Shown piece by piece: positions 34,901-44,354 of a stretch of 64,000 nucleotides of DNA. The translations under genes were made by a program, and so were the position numbers. Under the pieces are notes generated by a model. The model did not search any database. It had not been told where the DNA came from and was given only the letters and a program-made list of their open reading frames with translations. Positions within the stretch are counted from its first letter, which is position 1, and each line of letters starts with the position of its first letter. Origin of the DNA: Ptiloglossa arizonensis (Eukaryota > Arthropoda > Insecta > Hymenoptera > Colletidae). The stretch spans positions 7,440,001-7,504,000 of the forward strand of contig NC_135059.1 in assembly GCF_051014685.1 (NCBI RefSeq), given 5' to 3'.

Positions 34901-37445
34901 ACCTACCAAGGGTTTTAGTTTCCTAACGTTAGACGGCTGAACCCGTGCAAACACGTAAAATATAACAATGCTGCCGGGCTTTAACGCGTAACAACTAACT
35001 CGTTGGAGTTTGCAAGCTGGAATTTCGGTCAGCACCGAAAGCTCGGCCAACTAAATTCTCCGGTTGGCTGCGCCAACTTTTCCCCAACTTTAATCCGTAT
35101 TAACGGCCCGGTGAATATGCAGAACGTACACACGGGCCAGCTGACCCGGGGATTTGTCGTACTTACTCTCTAAATGCTTGTAATTAACGCACAAAAGTGA
35201 ATCCAGATTCGTGTAAGTGTTGCCGTTCGAGCCGCAAACTGGCTCGTAGTATAGATTCGTCTTGCAGTACTCGTCTACCGATAGACAGCCTCCGGAGTGC
35301 ATTGTGGCCACTGGAAGAAAACATTCCTTTCGGTTAGTTCGTCACGAAAATATATTTCTCAACACCCGGAACCACCGAGGTGCTCGATTTCGCTTATTTC
35401 TTTTCTTTTTTCAAGCTTCTTTCTCAAAATTACACGATCGACTTCGTTAGTTATTTATTCATCGATTCGTTAATTCATTGATTCATTCATTAACTTCGTT
35501 AATTAATAATTGAGTCATTTTACAAATTGAGTAACTCGAACCTCGTTAGTTATTCATTCATTAATTCATTAATTCATTGATTCATTAATTCATTGATTCA
35601 TTAATTCATTGATTCATTGATTCATTAATTCATTGATTCATTAATTCATTGATTCATTGATTCATTAATTCATTGATTCATTAATGCATTGATTCGTTAA
35701 TTCATTAATCAATTGATTCATTAACTTCGTTAATTAATAATTGAGTAATTTTACAAATTGAGTAACTCGAACTTCGTTAGTTATTAATTCATTGGTTCCT
35801 TAATTCGTTGATTCGTTAATTCATTAATTCATTGATTCATTAACTTCGTTAATTAATAATTGAGTAATTTTACAAATTGAGCAACTCGAACTTCGTTAGT
35901 TATTAATTCATTAATTCATTAATTCATCAATTCATTGATTCATTGATTCATTGATTCATTAACTTCGTTAATCGAGTAATTTTACAAATTTTTACAATTA
36001 CCGAGATATTTCCGCGACAGTGTTGCCAACAGCTCGCTGAAAGTTCACCCCCTTCGTTAAATTATACAATTGAGTAATTTTACAAATTTGTACAATTACC
36101 GAGACATTTTCGCGACACTGTTGCCAACCGATCGCTGAAAGTTTACCCAACGAAATTGAATTCAAACGTGACAATTACGTTTGGACTATTCATAGTTGTG
36201 CACACACAGTTGAAAATCATCGGGAACGATTCGAACAACATCTAATTATTTTATTGTTCCTCGTGTGATTTCGTTTTTCAAAATAGAGAATATATAATTT
36301 AATAAAATATTTATACTCCATATATACTATCTATATACTATCTATATAATATCTATATAATATCTATATAATATCTATATAATATCTATATAATATCTAT
36401 ATAATATCTATATAATATCTATATAATATCTATATACTATCTATACAGTCTATACACTCTAAAAAAAGTCTTTCATTTTCACCAAAAAAAAAAAAAAAAA
36501 AAAACGAAATGACTTTCCTTACAACCCAATGGACACAACACGAACGAGATATGGTACTCGATGAATTTTCCATCGAGCAAATCTCGAGCCGATTCGTTCG
36601 CGATGATCTCACGAGCGCGCGAAACGTTTCGATTTGCGTTTCGTCGCACTGTCCCTCTCACCGCGCAACCATTCGCTCACCTTCGCGAACGTTACGCGAG
36701 AAGTTTGGTCCAGGTGCAAGACAAACGATCCACCTGATTTCCGTGCGAACCGTCGCTTCCAATTCCGTCAGTTTAAAACGACAATTACCGCAATACCCTC
36801 CAGCTGCAACACCGTCCAGCGGAGTAAATTTCCAAGAAGAAGGAGAAGAAGAAGAAGAAGAAGATTCGCGAGAACCACCGACTAATGAAGTTTGAATTAT
36901 TTCACCGTGTAACTCGAACGGCGTATTCTTTGGCGAATTAAGTACTTTCCGCCTACTCATTGCCGAGAACCGTGAAACACCGGCGCGCAGGATTAAAAAT
37001 TCATGTTCCCGCCTGCAGCATCGCGTACAGTGCTCGTGAATGTTTAAACATGCCGCGACCTAAGCCCGCGTAATTATACCGCACCACGTATTCTCGAGTT
37101 TCCACGAGATGAAAGAAAAGTTCTTTGTTCTTGAGGTATTTGGGTCGCTCACCGTTCCAAAAGTTACGATGATTCAGACAATCTAGGAACAAACTATTGG
37201 CGTAGGTAACACCGTCGCTGCCGCATACTGGTCCGCCGTATACGTGCGATTTGTTAAAAATCTCGCAGTCCTGGTAGAAGGCCGTTTTGTCCGTCCACGA
37301 GAGAGAAAATCCTTCCTTGAGTAGCAACACGGTACCTGGAAATCGAATTCGTTTTAATTCGACCAGGATCGCACATCTCACGATCGCGTGAACTGTCCAA
37401 GAACGACCGAAATCGGTTACCGAAGAACAATAGGACGGGCTGCAT
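28849..37445 (-). CDS. Secreted six-domain Kazal-type protease inhibitor
   Basis: Exons on minus: 37445-37421, 37335-37153, 35310-35167, 33190-33038, 32802-32632, 30646-30467, 29213-29052, and an uncertain last exon 28931-28849. Every intron is phase 1 and the six middle exons are all multiples of three, so the exons join without a stop. The start Met gives the signal peptide MQPVLLFFGTVLLL across the first splice. Each exon carries a core PVCGSxGxTY, with exactly 14 residues between that Cys and the next. The last Cys of each domain (HSGGC, HKGGC, HDGGC, TDGEC, TGPC) lies at the start of the following exon, as in Kazal C-termini. The Cys pair 2-4 is absent throughout; pairs 1-5 and 3-6 remain. 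No other signal-peptide exon lies between the domains, so one gene is favoured over six. Kazal domains block serine proteases by presenting a rigid loop. The target is unknown and the product should be extracellular. The last exon and total length (366 residues if right) are the weak points. Confidence 0.75.
29666..29799. mobile_element. Mariner-like MITE in Kazal gene region
   Basis: Left end ttaggttgttcgaaaagtga, right end acgactctccgaacgaccca. The interior has ggtgaaaataaaatacgatt and attaaattatatattcttca. It lies between the fifth and sixth Kazal exons and is therefore intronic in the one-gene model. Confidence 0.85.
29947..30278. repeat. Two-copy tandem duplication, 165 bp
   Basis: The block cgaacgttaagttcccgata through ttaaaccatagattgtatcg is present at 29947 and 30112, nearly identical. 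It is intronic in the Kazal gene model. Confidence 0.92.
30890..31330 (-). repeat. Dispersed repeat family, inverted copies
   Basis: Two units in reverse orientation relative to those at 21.0 and 32.1 kb. They contain atagggcaagttaattcac, gatacataggtgtcgttaaag and actttaaaaaaaagtttcta, the complements of the modules in the other copies. Intronic in the Kazal gene model. Confidence 0.65.
32130..32520 (+). repeat. Dispersed repeat family, two units
   Basis: Contains ttcaaagttactcgattatc, ttaattttccttctctccg and aactttaaaggtacctatat, then a second diverged unit. Same family and orientation as the block at 21.0 kb. It ends just before the stop codon of the read-through form of the fourth Kazal exon. 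Confidence 0.65.
32570..32631 (-). other. In-frame extension of Kazal exon 4: alternative 3' end
   Basis: If the donor at the end of the fourth Kazal exon (CCCG|GTAGGT) is not used, the frame stays open for 20 codons and ends at TGA 32572-32570. The extension adds Cys-Pro-Arg and finishes LGYNYPECIR, whose last Cys can close the domain. A second splice reading, a 48-nt intron (32631-32584) with acceptor attatccag, would also stay in frame but is shorter than most insect introns. This is an alternative terminus for a four-domain protein. Confidence 0.45.
33298..33827. mobile_element. Tandem 200-bp MITE-plus-linker units, two and a half copies
   Basis: Unit starts lie at about 33299, 33499 and 33699. 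The linker ataagtaaattcaattcgta then taaggtaagggtaattgtat is the same one found in the five-copy array at 3.3 kb. The last unit lacks the linker and ends with cggacaacccaa. Intronic in the Kazal gene model. Confidence 0.88.
34142..34725. repeat. 118-bp tandem repeat, five copies
   Basis: The phrase gtgacattttcttatttcg starts at 34156, 34274, 34392, 34510 and 34628, exactly 118 bp apart. Each unit also has gttggaatctctgagacacg and atggatcgtcgataaattgt. The first and last copies are the most diverged, as expected for the edges of an array. Intronic in the Kazal gene model. Confidence 0.95.
35450..35990. repeat. ATTC/TTGA tetranucleotide array with higher-order units
   Basis: Long runs of attcattgattcattaattc variants are interrupted three times by the same spacer, taacttcgttaattaataat then gagtaattttacaaattgag. 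This gives a higher-order repeat on top of the simple one. Intronic in the Kazal gene model. Confidence 0.92.
36251..36530. mobile_element. MITE expanded by an internal 11-bp microsatellite
   Basis: Decayed left end (ttattgttcctcgtgtgatt) and clear right end (aaatgactttccttacaacc). The interior between 36322 and 36445 is a tandem run of tatctatataa, about nine copies, and a poly-A tract of about 22 follows. It is an ordinary family member stretched by microsatellite growth. Confidence 0.8.
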
Positions 37446-37487
37446 GACGAATGCACGAACGACTTTTAATATTATTCTTGGGGACGG

Positions 37488-37495
37488 TTTTTATA
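37488..37495 (-). promoter_or_regulatory. TATA box of the Kazal gene
   Basis: Minus-strand TATAAAAA lies about 43-50 bases before the predicted start codon at 37445. It supports that Met as the first coding exon and argues that the Kazal exons downstream belong to this one transcript. Confidence 0.55.
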
Positions 37496-37499
37496 CGCG

Positions 37500-38294
37500 G
37501 TTTAATCTTTACACCGATCGTCTCTTTATTCCGCAGTTCCGACACGCGGAGTGCATCTTCCTTTACGTGTCCCTTACTGTCAACATTAGCGCCTCTAATC
37601 ACCGTGGAATGCAATTGCGATTACTTTATCGATGCGGTTTACGTAGCTTCGCAAGTAGTGTGCACTGCGCTCGTAAGAGATTCAATGATTTAATCGTTGC
37701 CGTTTTACGTCGCACTCGTTGAGCGATATTGAACGGGAAAAGTGTACGATTATGTACGTTATTAGTGTTATTTTAATATCGAAAAAGGTCGGCTGATTAT
37801 CGTATAATTTTGAACCGGAAACAACCGCATGGATAGCAACGATCTCTGATGTACTGTCCAGAGGTACGGTGATACTACCGATAAAACAGACGAGCTCGTT
37901 TTATCGACGTAACGTATACGATTAAGCAAGCAATATAATAGCGAGAACTCTTACCATTTCCATGTCACGTCCAACGTTATCGATTCGGACTAAAATGAAA
38001 TTGTAGCGGTAAACTTATTTCCTTGATGAACGTTAAACCAGCGCGATCAATTTTTGGAATTCGATGTATGTATTTCGACGTAAAAATAGTAGAGGCCCTT
38101 CTGTGACGTTGCATAAAAAGTTTCTCCGAATGATATTATCCTACACCTCGTTTGCGAATAAATTGTTTCAGGTGGTAAATGTTTATCGTTTCGTTTTAGA
38201 TGGCGCTTCTAGGTATTTATCCAGTTATTCAGTAAGAATCGGCAAATCGGCACATGTTCTCGAATTAGTTTTTTAATTAACATAATCAGTTACA
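37500..38294. other. Intergenic space between divergent Kazal and SRPRB genes
   Basis: Divergent promoter interval. CpG density falls sharply from left to right across it. Open frames on plus at 37444-37722 overlap the Kazal start region and have no domain. Confidence 0.5.
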
Positions 38295-40061
38295 ATGAAA
38301 GAATATGTGAAATCGTTAACGGATCACAATATGGATTTCGAATTTATGACCATATTAGTTGCTGTAATTACGATTATCTTAACCATAGGTAATTAGTTAC
38401 AGTATTTTTAGGTTATGGTAACCTATGTTAGGCAATAATTTATAGTTTGAACAAGAAATATGTTTTCTAATTATTTATTATCACATTATTCAAAATAACA
38501 TCACAGTTTTTTCTGTTGCAAGTACAACTAGAAATACATTCGCTTAAGACTATTAATTACATATATGTAAATTATATGTACAAGATAAAATTCGTGGACA
38601 TCGTTCAAATAACAAGAAACATTCCCTGCATGAAGCCGCACGTATATTTTTATTTAAGTATTACTTGTCATTTAACCCTCAAATGGCACTGTGGGGTTCT
38701 TTACGACACCAATATTCCAGCTATTTTTACCAAAGTTTACTCTTGTCTCTGTTTTTTCCAGAACTATAATTTTTAATTAATTCTCGTTTTTAGTCAAATG
38801 TGTATTGTTGATATTAATTAAAGAATTCAAAATATTAGTCATGTTTTACCTTTTCGGATTAAAATAAATCAATATTTTTGGTATGTTTTATACTAGTGCC
38901 ATTTTTGACCTCACAACGCCACTTATGTACGTACAAAATCACGACACTGTTTAAGGGTTAATGTTCTTCATGAATTTCATGAACAGTCTCTTAGGGTCGT
39001 TTATAGAGTCCTATAAACATACCATTTATTCGATTAAATCAAGTGTATGTTATAATACCTACAGTAATAGTGAAATAGTACAAAGATGGATATAAGTAGT
39101 GAAACGAACATAATATTATAATTGTATATATAATACAAAAATAGGTACATTTTTAAACAAGAACTTTCCTAGGCTGTAACCTAAATGTCCATGAATTTAA
39201 CTCTGTAGGTCCGTTTATTTAATATTATAAAGGTAATTAATACCATACCCTTTATAAACTTCTATTGTGTTTCTTTGCTCAGTGTTATATGCCATATGGC
39301 GCAAAAGAAGGTCCATAGGAAACAGTGTACTGTTGACTGGTCTCAGTGATTCTGGTAAAACATTGATGTATGCACGTATATTTTCTTCTAAATTTGTTGA
39401 AACGTACACATCTGTGAACGAGAACACAGGAGATATCACGATTAACAACGTAAGTCTCAATAAATACATCTTGTTGAAGAACGTACCAATGGTGTGGGCC
39501 TTCCAAATAATTTATACATTTAGCGCACCTTGAAAATTATTGATATACCTGGGCACGAGCGTTTGCGTTACAAATTTCTGGATCGATTCAAATTATCTGC
39601 AATTGGACTTGTTTACGTAATTGATTCGGTGACTTTCTCAAAAAACATTCGTGATGTAGTAGAGTAAGTAAATACAAGTAGTAGGTCATCACATCCTGAA
39701 ACAGAAATAATAGAAAGCTTTAATTTTCAGGTTTTTGTATACTTTATTGACCGACTCTGCTATACAAAAGAAACCTGTACTTATATTATGTAATAAACAA
39801 GATAAAACTGGCGCCCTAAGTTCTAACATTATAATGCATATAATGGAAAAAGAAATCTATTTATTACGTCTGACAAAGACGAAACAACTAGAAACAACGG
39901 ATGCATCGTCCACAAATCTCTTCCTTGGTACGCAAGGAGAAGATTTTCAATTTTCTAATTATAGGAATATTGAATTTGCAGGATGTAGTATGTTGAATAA
40001 AGGTTCTAAAAGTGCTGCAGACATTGAACAGTTAAACAATTGGTTACAGAAAATTGCATAA
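38295..40061 (+). CDS. SRPRB: Signal recognition particle receptor subunit beta
   Basis: Exons 38295-38388, 39283-39449, 39524-39663 and 39731-40061; phases 1, 0 and 2; 243 residues, about the usual family length. The protein is a small ER-membrane GTPase that anchors the SRP receptor alpha subunit, so that ribosomes making secretory proteins dock at the translocon. A single transmembrane segment lies near residues 17-37, followed by the basic stretch WRKRRS. GTPase motifs: P-loop GLSDSGKT at 51-58, DIPG at 94-97 followed by HERLR, and NKQD at 155-158. The Asn-Asn before the third exon and the C-terminal LNNWLQKIA match the family. An AATAAA lies at 40085-40090. The gene is CpG-poor compared with its left neighbour and lies tail to tail with METTL18. 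Confidence 0.93.
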
Positions 40062-41593
40062 AAATGTATACTTATTATTTTACAAATAAATTATTTGTTT
40101 GTAACATGTCAAATTATTTTTTACTCGCAAAATAGATAAAAGTTTGTATAGTAAACTTTTTGTTTACTTCTGTATAATAATATAATTTAACACTCTCATA
40201 ATTAAGGCATTGTAAGAAATATTTTGCTTTGATTAACGTAGGCCAACATATAATGTTTTCAATGTAAAAATTAATTTTTACTTTGACAGCAACCTCTGAT
40301 TGGTTAATACATTGATTGAATAAATGTTTTAATTTTAACATTTTTACGTCATAAACAATTTTTATACAACAAATTTGTTTAGGTAAATAATTAAATGTAA
40401 CAAATACTTCGTTTTTTTATATTATTTATAAGGTTACTATAGGTACAATTGTTCTAACCTAGCGACAATGTTATCTGTTTCTCGTCAAAGTACGACAGAT
40501 TAAATTTATGTATACTTTTTAACTTTATAATAATCAATTAATTTAAACATTATCTTTTTCTTTTTGTCTATTATTTAATGTAAATAACACAAATGACAAC
40601 ATTTTCCTTTCACCTTCAGAAAACTCTTTTTCCAATGATCAATTACCGACGCAACTGCGCAAAAATAAATAGTCCCTCCATTATTAACACAAAACGCAAA
40701 TAAAATATTATTTAAATATTTTTAACTCTTCGTTTTTCAATAAAAAGTGTTTTAATTCATCGAATCTTTTGGTCTTTGTGATAAAATAAAAAATTAGTTT
40801 TGATAAAAATTAATAGATACACAGTAATATGTAGAAATTAATACAAAAATAAATTGCAACTGTAAAACGTAAACAAGAAACTGACGGTAATAAATGTTTC
40901 TTTGTAAAATCTGTAATTACGATAGGTTAATACGTTTTTTTCTTGTCAAGATTAAGATGAAACCACGCAAGTGATTATTTATATTGTTCTTGTACGTATG
41001 ATTGTACATTGTACATTACGATTTACCGATATGAATCTTCATTTCTTTTTGATTGCTTCGTAACCGTAATTTAAAAAAAAAAGTTTCATGGGACTTCTCC
41101 TTTAATAGTATTAACATTTAAACAATAGAAACCTGTGTAATATAAAAATAGCAGTATATATGTATGCTCAATTTTATATCACAAAACTAAATGTATTGTT
41201 ACATTTTTTGTTAAACATATACTACAGGTAGCTGTCTGAGTCTGCCAAATTTTTGTCAATCCAACTTCACACATTTAAACAGTTCACACACTCCTAATTA
41301 CTACATACATCCTTGTCATTAATTATCCAACAGAGTAAAGTAAGAATTTTCTTTATCAGGTTGATAGGTAGAAGTACTTCCAAATCAATTTTCGACACAA
41401 TCATAAATATTGAACACAATTGAATAATCGATAATATAATTCTCATTCATCGGGAACATAATGGATGGATTTATGGAAGATTATTTCTACAAATACCAGA
41501 AAAAAGTTAGAATTTTTTATTCCATATAAATATTGAGAGTTCAATATATCGTTATTAGATATATGTATAAGGTATGAGTTACATGCACGAACA
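40062..41593. other. Space between convergent SRPRB and METTL18
   Basis: AT-rich, CpG-poor DNA with no repeats of the families seen elsewhere and no supported gene. It holds the 3' untranslated regions of both genes; a minus-strand AATAAA at 41521-41516 serves METTL18. Confidence 0.6.
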
Positions 41594-43045
41594 CTATTTC
41601 CTTAAAATTTTTAGAATTTCTCGTTGTAATCCTGAAATATAAGTATACATAATTGTTGCTTAATTTGAACAGTCTGAAAATATATGTTTCTAACGTACAC
41701 AAATAAATTGAAATGAAATCAATTGGTCGAGCAAAGTTACAGAGGCTTATTCTCAGTTAAATCGGCAACTACAAACAGCCAATTAAGTTTGATTTGTCTA
41801 TAATTACTTACCTTTGTCACTTTTCCATACTATCTTGACATCAAAACATCCATCTTCCTCTATGAGATTTTGAAATTGTCTCATTCCTCCTCCAACGCCA
41901 AAATAATAACTTTTACCCGCAATGTACCTGAAGGTATTACACAACACAATATTACCTCTCAATTCTACAAAAACTTAATCAAATTTTACACCATCGTGAT
42001 TATACTTGCCCATTACCATCTTGTTTCAGTCTTTGCTTAAAAACTTCGTAAAGTTTTCTATGATTGTCAGGATTGTAAATTGTCTCACTTGTGAAAATTA
42101 AATCATATTTTACAACCTCGTGTTTGTGATCTAAATCCTCCAATCTTGTAAACGATTCCCAGTCGCCACAAAAAAATTCACACCTCTTTAATACGTTCTC
42201 TCGATCCTTGAAATTGATTAAAACATTTGGAATCGTTACACTTTTAATTACTTCTATGTTCTGCAAAACAATTTGTTAATACGCACAATTTTGTAAAAAT
42301 CATTGGAAATGCAATCTCAACGACACGAACATAATCTTGAAAATGAACAGTGGAATTTTTTAGAACAGCAATCAGACCAATAATACCAGCACCGCATCCC
42401 AAATCCAAAACAACTTTATCTTGAAATTCAACATTGTTTTCAAATATATAGTGACTTAGGTCATAACTGCACTCCCAAATTTTTAAACCACCTTGATACA
42501 AGAATTCTAATGATTTACTCGCTTTTTATTGCTGTAGATGAAGTCACTTTTTCAAATCGTGAACGTTCATTTACTTAATTCGTATTTAGTAGCAACGGTA
42601 CTTAATTATATACCAAGTACCTTCGTATTTGGCGGGAATAAGGTCGGAGTGTTGCGATTCTGCTTCTATAATATTTGTACAATTTTCCTGTTTTAATTTA
42701 TGTAAAGCTCTCTCTGATCGAATTAACTTTAATTTATAACCCGAAAATATACTTTCCGCGTAATCATTGGGTTCGTATTGTTTTTCGATTTGCGATTTCA
42801 ATACTTCGACCTTCGAAGCAGGTATCCAATTAATAGTTAATTTTTCCTTACTGATATTATTCTCTGAAATAATTGTTATTAATTTAGATTGTTACGGTAT
42901 TGTGGTTTCAATCACCGACTTTGTTTAGCTGCAAGAAAAATCACTAAGAATTCGAACATGTGTTCAGATATTGATCAAGTATGTACGAAACATGAAAAAA
43001 AATACCTTCCGCCTCATCGTGTTTTAAAAATCCAAATTTGAACAT
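41594..43045 (-). CDS. METTL18: Protein-histidine N-methyltransferase, METTL18-like
   Basis: Exons on minus: 43045-43006, 42863-42621, 42491-42331, 42260-42010, 41927-41812 and 41631-41594; 282 residues. Homologues use S-adenosylmethionine to methylate a histidine of ribosomal protein L3 (yeast Hpm1, human METTL18). Diagnostic stretches: the N-terminus MFKFGFLKHDEAE, then SDLIPAKYEGGLKIWECSYDL across a splice, the SAM-binding LDLGCGAG at residues 123-130, HFQDY followed by NIEVIKSVTIPNVL across another splice, YDLIFTSETIYN, and YYFGVGGG near the end. The only way to keep frame between exons 4 and 5 is a GC donor (GG|GCAAGT at 42009) with a normal AG acceptor. The donor of exon 3 (GTTCGT) is also weak. 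An AATAAA lies about 75 bases after the stop. The N-terminal region is shorter than in vertebrates. Confidence 0.9.
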
Positions 43046-44251
43046 TTTATTCTTCGGAGTGTTACACGTGCATTTAAAAAAACCTACTGCAAGTTAATTA
43101 AGGCAAGGATGTAAACTACACATTGTCGAAGATAAGTCAGATTTCTACCGAAGACGATTTCTTGGATACAGCGACATCTGTAGATTCGTTGATAAATATA
43201 ATTTAAAATTAATTTCTGGGATGTACACCTATTTCTAATATTCTTTTTACAATAAACCAACATATTTTCTTATAAACTAATTCTATTATAAACTAATTAC
43301 TAGTTTTATAATAAATTAAATTCAGACATCTTTTAACCTTTTTATGCTTGAACGATTCGTGCACGATCATTTCATTCTTATAAAATTTGTCGACAAGATT
43401 AGAAAACAACGAGTTATAAAATTATAGGGACAATGAAATATAATTGACTTCCTGCAAGAATAAACTTGTACGTGTGCTATAACTTCAAGTATTTTCTCAC
43501 CGCGTGATACTTTAATGAATCCAAGAATTAATATATCTAGCAGTATTATCATTCGGTTTCATTAATCTAATCTTTTGAAATGCCTACCATAAAAGTGAGG
43601 AGGAATCAATCAGTACTTGTAAACTGATTTTCATTCCATTATACGCTACGATTATAATTTTATATCAAATTATTAAATATTCTACATCACAATTACACCG
43701 AAGCACGATATTCGAAGTATCATTCGCGTATCGGTATTTATTTAATTTATTTCTCGTTTGTCAGATGTATATTATCGTTTACTATATCTCACGATATCGC
43801 GTCAATTCAAGACAAAGTAACTTACATAGACAAAGAATACACGGAACCACAATTAAGAACAACAATGTATAAAATTTCAAACGGGTTCTACATTGTCACC
43901 AAGATGATGAAAAATAAAGAAACTTTTGTAACGGAACACTCGACTCGGTACGTGGAAAATTGTGTAATATATTTATTATCGAATCAATGTTTCTACTTCG
44001 CATTAGCAAATATATAATTATCGAACATTTAATCTTATCGTTTAACAATTCACAGCATATTGTTTCTACTATCTTTCGGATTTTTATTTTCGTCCCAGAT
44101 TACAGATCAGAGTTTTTTTTATTTATCTTCGCAGGACCAAAATCCACCGTCAGTCGAACAAGTGAAATTACCGCAATAAGTTTGTCCCTCTTTTCGTGAT
44201 AGTACGCCTCGAAGAGAGGAGAGGGTTAAAAGACCCAACGTGCGCCTCTGA
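43046..44251. other. Intergenic space between METTL18 and the first PGRP gene
   Basis: Divergent promoter interval, AT-rich and CpG-poor until about 44.15 kb, where CpG content rises again. No gene is supported; open frames stay below 80 codons. Confidence 0.5.
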
Positions 44252-44317
44252 GGGACTTCCCAGTCACGTTCAATTTTTCGTTTAAAAGCCGACGTCGTTT
44301 CACGATTCTCGTTCAGT
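44252..44317 (+). promoter_or_regulatory. PGRP promoter: kappaB site, TATA box, initiator
   Basis: GGGACTTCCC at 44252-44261 fits the NF-kappaB consensus GGGRNNYYCC exactly. TTTAAAAG at 44281-44288 is a TATA-like box. TCAGT at 44313-44317 is an arthropod initiator, about 34 bases after the TATA start. The ATG follows at 44355. The arrangement predicts induction through Relish or Dorsal, as is usual for insect PGRP genes. Confidence 0.65.
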
Positions 44318-44354
44318 TATAGTTTTAACACCAGTTGCCACCGCGCCGACGATC

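Noticed and set aside
32632..37335. Six separate single-domain Kazal genes
   Set aside because: Each exon lacks its own signal peptide and final Cys, all phases are 1-1, and the missing Cys is found at the start of the next exon, so one gene explains more.
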